64,000 nucleotides of DNA from Streptomyces sp. NBC_00249 (GTDB taxonomy: Bacteria; Actinomycetota; Actinomycetes; Streptomycetales; Streptomycetaceae): positions 480,482-544,481 of the forward strand of contig NZ_JAPEMV010000006.1 of assembly GCF_026342355.1 (NCBI RefSeq). Reading direction: 5' to 3'. Under the pieces are notes generated by a model. That model saw nothing but the letters and a program-made list of their open reading frames with translations, had not been told where the DNA came from and ran no database searches. The translations under genes and the position numbers were made by a program. This document shows, in pieces, positions 8,345 through 16,436 of this stretch; position 1 is the first letter of the stretch, and each line of letters starts with the position of its first letter.

Positions 8345-8938
8345 TCAGCGCGGGGCGACCACGCCGGGTACCGGCGGGATCGACACGGCCATGGTCATCT
8401 CCATCGGGTCCTGGCCCTCGTTGCGGTAGGCGTGCGGGGTGTTCGCCTCGAAGGAGACCGCCCCGCCCGCCGGGACCACGTAGCGCTCGTCTTCGATGAC
8501 CAGGGTCAGTTCCCCGGCCGTGACGTGCAGCATCTCGAAGGTGCCGGCCGGGTGCGGGTCCGAGGCCGTGCCGTCCCCGGGCTCCAGCCGGTAGGTCCAC
8601 ATCTCGACCGGCCCGCGCCGGTCGTCGCCGAGCAGCATGTGCGCCTCGCTGCCCGCCACGCCGGCCCACATGCGCACCCCCTGCCCCGGGAGCACCACGT
8701 GCACCGTCGGGCCGCGGTCGTGGTCCAGCAGGGTGGTGATGCTGACCCCGAGGGCGTCGGCCAGTTTGACCGTGGTGCCGACGCTGGGGTTCGTACGGGC
8801 CTGCTCGATCTGGATGATCATGCCGCGGCTCACTCCCGCGCGGGCCGCGAGCGCGTCCAGGGTGAATCCGCGCTCACCTCGCCACCGCTTGAGGTTCCGT
8901 GCGAGCGCCTGGGTGAGCTGTTCGAGATCCGACACCAT
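8345..8938 (-). CDS. XRE-family regulator with C-terminal cupin domain
   Basis: 197 residues. The helix-turn-helix region (ALARNLKRWRGERGFTLDAL, then SRGMIIQIEQARTNPSVGT) is followed by a cupin barrel with HPAGTFEMLHVTAGELTLV and VPAGGAVSFEANTPHAYRN. This is the XRE-cupin design in which a small ligand in the cupin sets DNA binding. The ATG at 8938 gives the usual start MVSDLEQLTQALARN; a GTG at 8962 would add eight residues and overlap the operator-like repeats. It is divergent from an EamA exporter, its probable target. Confidence 0.88.
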   Translation of the reverse strand: MVSDLEQLTQALARNLKRWRGERGFTLDALAARAGVSRGMIIQIEQARTNPSVGTTVKLADALGVSITTLLDHDRGPTVHVVLPGQGVRMWAGVAGSEAHMLLGDDRRGPVEMWTYRLEPGDGTASDPHPAGTFEMLHVTAGELTLVIEDERYVVPAGGAVSFEANTPHAYRNEGQDPMEMTMAVSIPPVPGVVAPR

Positions 8939-8942
8939 TCCG

Positions 8943-8980
8943 TCCAATATTTTGGATGACACAGTTCAACAGACTGAACT
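8943..8980. promoter_or_regulatory. Two inverted repeats between XRE-cupin regulator and EamA exporter
   Basis: TCCAA-TATT-TTGGA (8943-8956) and AGTTCA-N6-TGAACT (8963-8980) are both perfect and lie in the 104-bp divergent intergenic region. They are candidate operators of the XRE-cupin protein. Confidence 0.5.
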
Positions 8981-9042
8981 AACCTGCGTTGTACTCCACG
9001 CTGCACTGCCGCGTTCATCACACTGTACTGCGAGGTCCTTCC

Positions 9043-9909
9043 ATGACCGCCCTGTTCGCCCTGGCCACAGCCCTGCTGTGGGGACTCGCCGACTTCGGCG
9101 GCGGGCTCCTGACCCGCCGGATACCCGCGGTCACCGTGGTCGTGGTCTCGCAGATCGCCGCCGTCGTCGTGCTCGGGGCGGTCGTCATCGGCACGGGCGC
9201 CTGGAGCGAGGCCGGACCCCAGCTGTGGTTCGCGGTCGCCGCCGGCCTCGTCGGACCGGCCGCCATGCTCAGCTTCTACAAGGCCCTGGCCCTCGGCCCG
9301 ATGGGTGTGGTCTCCCCGCTCGGCTCCCTCGGCGTGGTCGTACCGGTCGGAGCGGGGCTGCTGCTGGGCGAGCGGCCCGGCCTCGGACAGTTCGCGGGCA
9401 TCGCCGTCGCGGTCGTCGGCATCGTCCTCGCGGGCGGACCCGAACTGCGCGGGGCTCCCGTGCAGCGGCGCGCCGTCGTGCTCACCCTCGTCGCCGCCTT
9501 CGGCTTCGGCGCGGTGATGGCCCTGATCTCCGAGGCCTCCTCCACCCTGACCGGGCTGTTCCTCGCACTGTTCGTCCAGCGGGTCACCAACGTCGCCGTG
9601 GGCGGCACCGTCCTGTGGGCGCAGTCGCGGCGCGGGATCCCGGCCCTGCCCGAGAGCACCGGGCCGCGCGTGCTGTGGAGCATGCTGCCCGCGCTGGTCT
9701 TCGTCGGGCTCGCGGACGTCGCGGCGAACGGCACCTACTCGGTGGCCGCGCAGAACGGTCCGGTGACCGTGGCCGCCGTACTCTCCTCGCTCTACCCGGT
9801 GATCACCGCGCTCGCCGCCTTCGCCGTGCTCAAGGAGCGCCTGCGCGCGGTCCAGGCGGCCGGCGCCGGCCTGGCCCTGGCGGGCACCGTGCTGCTCGCG
9901 GCCGGCTGA
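9043..9909 (+). CDS. EamA/DMT family transporter
   Basis: 288 residues with about ten hydrophobic segments in two repeated halves, typical of drug/metabolite exporters of the EamA fold (start MTALFALATALLWGLADFGG, second-half motif VLSSLYPVITALAAFAVLKERL). The ATG at 9043 has GAGG 7 nt upstream. It is divergent from the XRE-cupin regulator and shares a palindrome-bearing intergenic region with it, so an inducible efflux function is likely. The substrate is unknown. Confidence 0.88.
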   Translation: MTALFALATALLWGLADFGGGLLTRRIPAVTVVVVSQIAAVVVLGAVVIGTGAWSEAGPQLWFAVAAGLVGPAAMLSFYKALALGPMGVVSPLGSLGVVVPVGAGLLLGERPGLGQFAGIAVAVVGIVLAGGPELRGAPVQRRAVVLTLVAAFGFGAVMALISEASSTLTGLFLALFVQRVTNVAVGGTVLWAQSRRGIPALPESTGPRVLWSMLPALVFVGLADVAANGTYSVAAQNGPVTVAAVLSSLYPVITALAAFAVLKERLRAVQAAGAGLALAGTVLLAAG

Positions 9910-9917
9910 GACCGAAG

Positions 9918-9940
9918 GGCCGTAGGGGCCCCAGACGGCC
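9918..9940. terminator. Hairpin between convergent genes
   Basis: GGCCGT (9918-9923) pairs with ACGGCC (9935-9940) around an inner GGGGCCCC palindrome. It lies between the EamA gene and the acyltransferase gene, whose stop codon it touches. Confidence 0.4.
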
Positions 9941-10692
9941 TAGGCCCCGCCCTGTTCCGCCTCCGCCAGCCGTGCCAGCCCGCGCAGCTGCTCCGGGGTC
10001 ATCCCGTCCGGGATCGGCACCGGCGCCGGGGTGCGCAGCGGGGGCTGCCAGCCCGTCGCGGGCTCCCAGCGGCGGACGATCCGGGCGGGCGCCCCGGCCA
10101 CCACCGCGTGGTCCGGCACCTCGCCCCGTACGACGGCACCCGCGGCCACCACCACGTTGCGGCCCAGCCGGGCCCCGGGCAGGATCACCGCGCCCGTGCC
10201 CAGCCAGCAGCCGGGTCCGATCTCCACCGGCGCGCTGCGGGGCCACTGCTTGCCGACGGGCTCGTGCGGGTCGTCGTAGCTGTGGTTGGTGGAGGTGATG
10301 TACACCCCGGGCCCGCAGAAGGTGTCGTCGCCGATGCTGATCCGGGTGTCGGCGATGACGTGGCTGCCCCGGCCGAGGACCACGCCGTTGCCCAGCACCA
10401 GGACCGGGTCCCGGCCGAGGTCGAGGTCCGGCATCATCCCGGCGGTCAGGGTGACCTGCTCGGCGATGATGCAGTGCGAGCCGAGCCGGATCCAGCGCTC
10501 GCCGAAGACGGTGCCCTGGGGGAAGGCGAGCCGGGTGCCGTCGCCGATGGCGCCGAAGCGCAGCCGGCCCGGGTTCTGCGCGGTGACCGCTCCCGCCTGC
10601 TGCATCCAGCGCCAGCCCGCGTGCGCGACGCGGCCGGCGACCCGGCGGCGCAGGGCCGTCAAGGATGAGAACGTGTTCTGGTTCTTCGGCAC
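9940..10692 (-). CDS. Hexapeptide-repeat acyltransferase
   Basis: 250 residues. The central part is a left-handed beta-helix of hexapeptide repeats (for example VLGNGVVLGRGSHVIADTRI and GTGAVILPGARLGRNVVVAA). A GPGVYITSTNHSYDDP motif carries the His expected of maltose/galactoside O-acetyltransferase-like enzymes (NHxY). It probably moves an acetyl or acyl group to a sugar or lipid, but the acceptor is unknown. The GTG at 10692 follows TACCGT (10699-10704) by 6 nt, suggesting a leaderless mRNA. Divergent from a gamma carbonic anhydrase. Confidence 0.83.
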   Translation of the reverse strand: MPKNQNTFSSLTALRRRVAGRVAHAGWRWMQQAGAVTAQNPGRLRFGAIGDGTRLAFPQGTVFGERWIRLGSHCIIAEQVTLTAGMMPDLDLGRDPVLVLGNGVVLGRGSHVIADTRISIGDDTFCGPGVYITSTNHSYDDPHEPVGKQWPRSAPVEIGPGCWLGTGAVILPGARLGRNVVVAAGAVVRGEVPDHAVVAGAPARIVRRWEPATGWQPPLRTPAPVPIPDGMTPEQLRGLARLAEAEQGGA

Positions 10693-10829
10693 CCGGCCAC
10701 GGTAGTGGGCCGGGCGCCGGACGGCCTGACCACGCTCCTGTGATCTTCACCCCATCGCCGGTACGGGCCCGGACGTGCCCTACGGTGCCGGTAGCGCGAC
10801 AGCCGAAAACCGAAACAGAGGGAATGCGC

Positions 10830-11381
10830 ATGACCCATCAGGCGACCCACGGCCAGGCACTCGTCGCGGGCGTCGGCGACCGGCACCCGTCCGTCGACCC
10901 GACCGCCTTCACCGCTCCGACCTCGGTCGTCGTCGGCGACGTGACGCTGGCCGCCGGAGCGAGCATCTGGTACTCGGCCGTCCTGCGCGCCGACTGCGGC
11001 CCGATCACGCTCGGCGCGGACAGCAACGTGCAGGACAACTGCACGCTGCACGTGGACCCCGGCTTCCCGGTGTCCATCGGCGAGCGCGTCTCCATCGGCC
11101 ACAACGCGGTGGTGCACGGCTGCACGGTCGAGGACGACTGCCTCATCGGGATGGGCGCGACCGTGCTGAACGGCGCGGTGATCGGCGCCGGCTCCCTGGT
11201 CGCCGCCCAGGCCCTGGTCCCGCAGGGGATGGTGGTCCCGCCCGGCTCCCTGGTCGCGGGCGTGCCCGCGAAGGTGCGGCGCCCGCTCACCGAGGAGGAG
11301 CGCGAGGGGATCAAGGTCAACGCCGCCATGTACACGGAGCTGGCGAAGCAGCACCGCGCCTCGGTGACCCCGCAGGCCTGA
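10830..11381 (+). CDS. Gamma carbonic anhydrase family protein
   Basis: 183 residues of left-handed beta-helix. The metal ligands of the family are recognisable: the His of NCTLHVD and the two in SIGHNAVVHGC. CO2 hydration is the expected reaction, though many members are untested. The ATG at 10830 is preferred over one at 10824 because GAGGG (10818-10822) then lies 7 nt upstream. A hairpin terminator follows at 11392-11416. Confidence 0.88.
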   Translation: MTHQATHGQALVAGVGDRHPSVDPTAFTAPTSVVVGDVTLAAGASIWYSAVLRADCGPITLGADSNVQDNCTLHVDPGFPVSIGERVSIGHNAVVHGCTVEDDCLIGMGATVLNGAVIGAGSLVAAQALVPQGMVVPPGSLVAGVPAKVRRPLTEEEREGIKVNAAMYTELAKQHRASVTPQA

Positions 11382-11391
11382 CCCGGGCCGC

Positions 11392-11416
11392 CGCCCCGGC
11401 CCAGGAGGCCGGGGCG
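11392..11416. terminator. Hairpin terminator between convergent genes
   Basis: A perfect 10-bp stem (11392-11401 with 11407-11416, CGCCCCGGCC) closes on a CAGGA loop, between the carbonic anhydrase gene and the DedA gene. Confidence 0.7.
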
Positions 11417-11438
11417 CGGCCGGGGCGCGGCCGTACGG

Positions 11439-12104
11439 TCAGTCCGTGACGCCGGCCGGGGTGCCCGGGGCCGCCGCCGGTTCGGCCTCGCGGACCGCGG
11501 CCGCCGCCTTCTTCATCCGGGCGCGCACCACCAGCGTCACCGTGAGCCCGAACAGCAGGGCCAGTACCAGCGCCAGCCACGAGAAGCGCTTGAGCCAGGG
11601 CTCCGCGACGATCCCGACCGAGTAGATGACCGCGGTGGTGCCGCCGGCCCACAGGATGCCGCCGAGGACGTTCGCGACCAGGAACCGCCAGTACGGCATG
11701 CGCAGCACGCCCGCGAGCGGCCCGGCGAAGATCCGCAGCAGAGCCACGAACCGGCCGAAGAAGACGGCCCACATGCCCCACCGGTCGAAGGAGCGCTCGG
11801 CGAGGGCCACGTGCTCCGGCCCGAAGTGCTTCGGGAAGCGCCGCCCAAGCTTCTCCAGCAGCGGTTTGCCGCCCCGGCGTCCGATCGCGTAGCCGATGGA
11901 GTCGCCGATGATCGCGCCCGCGATCGCGCAGAGGCCCAGGACCACGGGGTCGATCTCCCCGTGCTGCGATGCCAGCAGCGCCGAGCTGACGAGGATGATC
12001 TCGCCCGGCAGCGGGATGCCCAGGCTTTCCAGTCCGATGACCAGTCCCACCAGGAGGTAGACACTGATCGCCGGAATCGTCTCCAGCCATTCCTGGATGT
12101 GCAC
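11439..12104 (-). CDS. DedA family membrane protein
   Basis: 221 residues with DedA features: an N-terminal amphipathic/membrane part LESLGIPLPGEIIL, the GDSIGYAIGRRGGKPLLEKL loop, FFGRFVALLRIFAGPLAGV (the family's F-x-R-x3-P/R-type re-entrant motif) and three later hydrophobic segments. DedA proteins are thought to move polyprenyl phosphates or phospholipids across the membrane. The GTG at 12104 has GGAGG 8 nt upstream. The C-terminus is a cytosolic Ala/Pro-rich tail. Confidence 0.88.
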   Translation of the reverse strand: MHIQEWLETIPAISVYLLVGLVIGLESLGIPLPGEIILVSSALLASQHGEIDPVVLGLCAIAGAIIGDSIGYAIGRRGGKPLLEKLGRRFPKHFGPEHVALAERSFDRWGMWAVFFGRFVALLRIFAGPLAGVLRMPYWRFLVANVLGGILWAGGTTAVIYSVGIVAEPWLKRFSWLALVLALLFGLTVTLVVRARMKKAAAAVREAEPAAAPGTPAGVTD

Positions 12105-12173
12105 CGGTACGTCCTCCCGAGTCGTGACCCGGCATGCCCCCGTGACACGCCGAACGGGCAGCCTATCCGCTCC

Positions 12174-14687
12174 TCACCCGCTCCTCACCACAGTCTTTGC
12201 CCGCAGCGGCAGTTCGCGCGAGGAACGACCGGCGAACACTTCACGACGGCCGGATCCCGGCACCCAGGCCTGCCGGTCCGCGTCCCAGGAGGACAGGGTC
12301 CGCGCGTCGACGGTCACGGTGACCCGCTGGGACTGCCCCGGGGCCAGGGTCAGGCGCCGGTAGCCGGCCAGGGCGCGCACCGGCTGGTCGAGTTCCAGGT
12401 CCGGCGACGGGCCGACGTACACCTGCGCCACCTCGGTGCCCTTGCGGCGGCCGGTGTTGCGGACGGTGAACTCCACGCGCAGCCCGCCGCGTTCGGGCCG
12501 GACGGTGAGCTGCTCGTAGGCCCAGGTCGTGTACGAGAGCCCGTGCCCGAAGGGGAACAGCGGCTCCACCCGCCGCGCGTCGTACCAGCGGTGCCCGATG
12601 TGCACGCCCTCGGTGTACTCCTGCCGGCCGCCCGCGCCCGGGTAGCGCAGCGGGTTCCCGGCGGCCGGGGTCTCGCGCTCGTCGGCCGGGTAGGTCTGGG
12701 TGAGCCGGCCGCCCGGGTCCACGTCCCCGAAGAGGACGTCGGCGGTGGCGCCCGCGCCCTCCTGGCCCGGGTAGTACATCTGCAGGACGGCCCCGGTCCG
12801 CGCGAGCCAGGGCATGGTCGTGCTGGACGGGGTGTTGAGCACCACCGTGGTGCGGGGGTTGGCGGCGGTGACCGCCTCGATCAGCGCGGCCTGCCCGCCC
12901 GGCAGCCCCAGCGAGGGCCGGTCGCGGCCCTCGCCGGAGTCCTCGTAGGCGAACAGCACGACGGCCTGCGCCGCCTTGGCGGTGCGCACCGCCTCGGCGA
13001 CGTCGGCGGCGCGGCTCGCGCGGGTGATGTGCCGCAGCCGGAAGCGCTGGCCCCGGGTCCCGCCGTGGGCGGAGACGGCGAGCCGGTGGACACCGGCCTT
13101 GAGGGCGAGGGTGCGGCGGCGGACGCTCATCCCGTCGGGGGCCGAGCCGAGGAGTCCGCCCTCGTACCGTTCGGCAGCGCCCTGCCGCACGGGGAACAGC
13201 TCCTCCCCGTCGAGCCGTACGGAGGGCCGCGCGCCGGTGTGGTGGACGAGCAGGGTCCACTCGTCGTCGGCGGCCAGGGTGAAGGAGCCCTCGTGGCTCC
13301 AGGCGCGGCCGGCGTCCAGGGTGCGGTCGTCCAGGTCGGCGGGCGGGGTCAGCAGGGCGGGCGGCAGGGCCCGCCCGTACAGGTCCTCGCCGAGGGCGTG
13401 GCGGACGGTGGCGCCGTTCCCGGCCCGGCGCCGGATCGCGGCGAGCGGGGAGTCGGCCCGCTCGGGGACCACGTGGGCGCTGCCGCCGCCGCTGACGAAG
13501 GGCACCTGTCCGGTGGGCCCGATCACCGCGAGGGAGCGGGCCGCCGCACCGGTCAGCGGCAGGGTGGCGCGTTCGTTGCGCAGCAGCACCGCCCCGGCCG
13601 CGGCCACCTTGCGGGCGGTACGGGCCCCGGCGGCGGGCTCGCGCGCGGGGCGCGCGGGCCGCCGCGCGGCCAGCAGCCCGAACCGGTCCAGGGTGGTCAG
13701 GATCCGGCGTACGGCGAGGTCGACGGCTTCGGGGGGTACGGAGCCGCCGCGCACGGCCTCGCGCAGGGGCCCGCCGAAGCGGGCGCCGCCGGGCATCTCC
13801 ATGTCGAGGCCGGCGGTGATCGAGGCGACGGTGGCGTGGGTGGCGTCCCAGCCGGACATGACCCAGCCGTCGAACCCCCAGCGGCCGCGCAGCACCTCGT
13901 CGAGGAGGTGGCGGCTCTCGCCCACGTGGACGCCGTCGACCTTGTGGGAGGCGCCCGTCATCGCGCCGGCCCCGGCGGCGGCCGCGGCCTCGAAGCCGCG
14001 CAGCTCGGTCTCGTGCAGGGTCCGGTCGGTGGCGGTCACGTCGAGGGTGTCGTGGCCCTGCTCCTGGTTGGCGAGGGCGAAGTGCTTGACGGAGGCGATC
14101 AGGCCCTCGTCCTGGATGCCGCGGACCACCTCGGCGACGAGGTCGGCGGTGAGTTTGGGGTCCTCGGAGAAGGTCTCGAAGGCGCGGCCCGCGTACGGGG
14201 TGCGGATGAGGCCCGCCATCGGCGCGAGCAGGACGTCCTGGCCGAGCGCGCGGCCCTCCCGGCCCAGGACCCGCCCGTACTCGCGGGCCAGCGCGGGGTC
14301 GAAGGCGGAGGCGAGGAGCACGGGCGCGGGCAGTGCGGTGGCGTGCTGGGCGACGCTCACCCCGGCGGGTCCGTGGGCCAGGCGCAGCGCCGGGATGCCC
14401 AGGCGGGGCACGCCGGGCAGGTACCCGGCCTGGCCCAGCGGTGCGGGGTCCGGGGCGCCGTGCAGGAGGGCGGTCTTCTCGTCCGGGGTGAGCCGGTCGA
14501 GGAGGGCGTCGATGCGGGCGGCGGTGGCGGGTTTCCCGGCGGCGGGCGACGGCTCCCCGTGGGGCGGCGGCCCGGGCGCTCCGACGGCCCCGGGCGGCAC
14601 GGTGGCCACGCAGCCCGCGAGGGGGCCGGCCGCGCCCACCGCACCGAGCAGCCGGATCGCGGAACGTCTGGACACGGCCTCGTTCAC
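12174..14687 (-). CDS. Glycoside hydrolase family 3 lipoprotein (beta-glucosidase-like)
   Basis: 837 residues. A twin-arginine pair (R7-R8) and lipobox PLAGC with Cys26 mark it as an exported lipoprotein. The N-terminal GH3 barrel, the GH3 C-terminal domain with an inserted PA14-like segment, and a fibronectin-III-like end (RVEPLFPFGHGLSYTTWAYE, then NTGRRKGTEVAQVYV) give the usual beta-glucosidase layout. The nucleophile region reads MSGWDATHATV (S278-G-W-D281), whereas active GH3 enzymes normally have SDW; Asp and Gly appear exchanged, so activity needs testing. GTG start with AGGGAG 5 nt upstream. Confidence 0.88.
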   Translation of the reverse strand: MNEAVSRRSAIRLLGAVGAAGPLAGCVATVPPGAVGAPGPPPHGEPSPAAGKPATAARIDALLDRLTPDEKTALLHGAPDPAPLGQAGYLPGVPRLGIPALRLAHGPAGVSVAQHATALPAPVLLASAFDPALAREYGRVLGREGRALGQDVLLAPMAGLIRTPYAGRAFETFSEDPKLTADLVAEVVRGIQDEGLIASVKHFALANQEQGHDTLDVTATDRTLHETELRGFEAAAAAGAGAMTGASHKVDGVHVGESRHLLDEVLRGRWGFDGWVMSGWDATHATVASITAGLDMEMPGGARFGGPLREAVRGGSVPPEAVDLAVRRILTTLDRFGLLAARRPARPAREPAAGARTARKVAAAGAVLLRNERATLPLTGAAARSLAVIGPTGQVPFVSGGGSAHVVPERADSPLAAIRRRAGNGATVRHALGEDLYGRALPPALLTPPADLDDRTLDAGRAWSHEGSFTLAADDEWTLLVHHTGARPSVRLDGEELFPVRQGAAERYEGGLLGSAPDGMSVRRRTLALKAGVHRLAVSAHGGTRGQRFRLRHITRASRAADVAEAVRTAKAAQAVVLFAYEDSGEGRDRPSLGLPGGQAALIEAVTAANPRTTVVLNTPSSTTMPWLARTGAVLQMYYPGQEGAGATADVLFGDVDPGGRLTQTYPADERETPAAGNPLRYPGAGGRQEYTEGVHIGHRWYDARRVEPLFPFGHGLSYTTWAYEQLTVRPERGGLRVEFTVRNTGRRKGTEVAQVYVGPSPDLELDQPVRALAGYRRLTLAPGQSQRVTVTVDARTLSSWDADRQAWVPGSGRREVFAGRSSRELPLRAKTVVRSG

Positions 14688-14867
14688 GGTCGCTCCCTGG
14701 GCCGGCGCGGTTCGGCGGGAGCGGGCCGCGCCGGCCCGCTCCCGCGTCCACTGTGCGCCGCCTTCCCGGCCGGGCCGGGCGGGACGCGCCCTCGGGGCCG
14801 CGAGGTTCAGCCCTGCGGCGGCCGCGGTGCGGGGAGCCGGCCCCCGCTAGGGCCTGTCGCAGCGGGC

Positions 14868-15593
14868 TCAGGCGTCGGGGTCGCGGGTGCAGAGGTGCCC
14901 GGAGGGGCAGGCGGAGCAGCCCTTGACCTCGGCGAGCTCGGCGACGGCCGCGAACAGTTCGAGGGCCCGCTCCACGGACCCGATGCCCTCGTACGCGGCG
15001 AACCTCTCCGGGTCGGCGACGGTGCCCTCGGCCATGTTGAGCCTGAGGAATCCGAGCGCCGTGAACTCCTCCGGACTGATGTCGCCGGGCCGGGCGGGGA
15101 TGCACACCTGCGGGAGGACGCTCGCCTCCAGGGTGTCGGCGAAGACCCACGGCTCCCCGGGGCGTCCGGGGCGCCGGCTGACGACCCTCAGCAGGGTGAG
15201 GCCCTCCTCGATGCCGACGAGGACACCGCCGTGGGCATGCAGCTCGTGCAGTCCCCTACGCACTTCCCCGCCGGCCGGGTCGACCCCGAGCGCCTCGGCG
15301 GCCCGGGCCACGGGGAGCGGGGCGACGGAGTCGCCGTCGCGGAGCAGCACGGTGCCCTCGTCGATGGCGATGTCGAGGTGTACGGCCTGCAGGGGGACGC
15401 GGCCCGGGTAGTGGGCGCGGAGGCGTCCGAGGCGCTGGAGGAGGTCGGCGGCGTCGGGGGTGAGGTGGGGGTCGGCGGTGGCGGGCCCGGCATCGACCTT
15501 GATCCACTCGTGGTAGCCGGGGGGCTGCAGCTGCTGGAGGGTGTGGTCCGCGCGGCGGCTGCGGCCGGGCTTGTTGAGCTTCTTCCTGCCCAT
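14868..15593 (-). CDS. Conserved hypothetical protein with C-terminal Cys cluster
   Basis: 241 residues, family not recognised. The start is very basic (MGRKKLNKPGRSRRADH); the middle looks alpha/beta with GTVLLRDGDSVAPLPVARAA and GLHELHAHGGVLVGIEEG; the C-terminus ends KGCSACPSGHLCTRDPDA, three cysteines that could bind a metal. The ATG at 15593 has AAGGAG 9 nt upstream. A perfect 9-bp inverted repeat (15621-15629 with 15643-15651) lies in its untranslated leader. No neighbour suggests a function. Confidence 0.75.
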   Translation of the reverse strand: MGRKKLNKPGRSRRADHTLQQLQPPGYHEWIKVDAGPATADPHLTPDAADLLQRLGRLRAHYPGRVPLQAVHLDIAIDEGTVLLRDGDSVAPLPVARAAEALGVDPAGGEVRRGLHELHAHGGVLVGIEEGLTLLRVVSRRPGRPGEPWVFADTLEASVLPQVCIPARPGDISPEEFTALGFLRLNMAEGTVADPERFAAYEGIGSVERALELFAAVAELAEVKGCSACPSGHLCTRDPDA

Positions 15594-15887
15594 GGTGGTG
15601 CGCTCCTTCGGGAAGGCGGCGCCCGGGCCGTCCGTACCGTCAGGCCCGGGCCGCCGCGTCGGCCGGGGCGGGCACCGGCCGTCTCCGGCAGGAGCCCCCC
15701 GCGGACTCAACGCGCGCGGGTGGCCCGGGTACACGGGGCCTTCCCGATCGGGCGCCGGCGCACGGCGGCCCGTACGCCGCCACCGGCCCGGCGGACGTAC
15801 GCGGCCCCGCACACGGAGCAGCCGCCTCCACGCACGTCCCGCCGGCGCGGACCCGGCAGCGCCGCCCGCTCCCCCGCAGGTCAGCCG

Positions 15888-16340
15888 TTACGCGTTCGGG
15901 CGCAGCGTCCAGACGACGGTCATCTCGCCGGTCACGGCCTCGTCCTCGCGCTGGATGGCGATGGTGACGGGGAACTCGGGGCGGCCGCCCGCGTCGAGTT
16001 CCGCGACGACGTCGGCGGCGGGGCGGCCGAGGGTGGCGGTCGCGGTGACGACGCCCTTGGCGAGCTTCTTGTAGCCGATCTCGGCCTTGACGGCCAGCGG
16101 TACGGCGCGCGAGAGCTGGTCGCCGAAGGCGGCCAGGACGATCGCGCCGCTCGCGGACTCGGCGAGGGTGAACATCGCCCCGGCGTGCGGTCCGCCGACG
16201 TGGTTGTGGAAGTCGGGCTGGTCCGGCAGGCGTACGACGGCGCGCTCCGGGGTCGTCTCGACGAATTCGAGGTTCAGGGTGCGGGCCATCGGCACCGTCT
16301 GGGCGAGCAGTTCGCCCACGTTCATCTGTTCTGCGCTCAT
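15888..16340 (-). CDS. Hotdog-fold thioesterase (PaaI/DUF4442-like)
   Basis: 150 residues. The hotdog motif DFHNHVGGPHAGAMFTLAESASGAI matches PaaI-type and DUF4442 thioesterases, followed by VKAEIGYKKLAKG and a strand-rich end. Expected to hydrolyse an acyl-CoA; the acyl group cannot be told. The ATG at 16340 gives MSAEQMNVGELLAQ; an alternative ATG is at 16325. TAACAT (16349-16354) lies 8 nt upstream and there is no ribosome binding site, so a leaderless start is plausible. The 294 bases between this gene and the hypothetical protein gene at 15593 hold no convincing ORF, only that gene's leader hairpin. Confidence 0.82.
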   Translation of the reverse strand: MSAEQMNVGELLAQTVPMARTLNLEFVETTPERAVVRLPDQPDFHNHVGGPHAGAMFTLAESASGAIVLAAFGDQLSRAVPLAVKAEIGYKKLAKGVVTATATLGRPAADVVAELDAGGRPEFPVTIAIQREDEAVTGEMTVVWTLRPNA

Positions 16341-16436
16341 GGCACGCGATGTTACCCACGAGTAGATGGGGTTGGCCAGACCTGACGAGGGGGTGGCCGT
16401 GGCTACGCGCACCCGCTCCCACTATCGTTACCGGCC

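Noticed and set aside
14843..14866. A CTAGGGCCTGTCG sequence resembling an end of the 57-bp element
   Set aside because: Similarity covers about 13 bases only and no matching second end was found; it may just be part of a weak terminator (CCCGCT/AGCGGG).
11811..16385. Very long open frame (1524 codons) on the plus strand opposite DedA, GH3 and others
   Set aside because: It is the mirror of real minus-strand genes in GC-rich DNA; its translation is Gly/Arg/Ala-rich with no domain, and the true genes have motifs, starts and ribosome sites.
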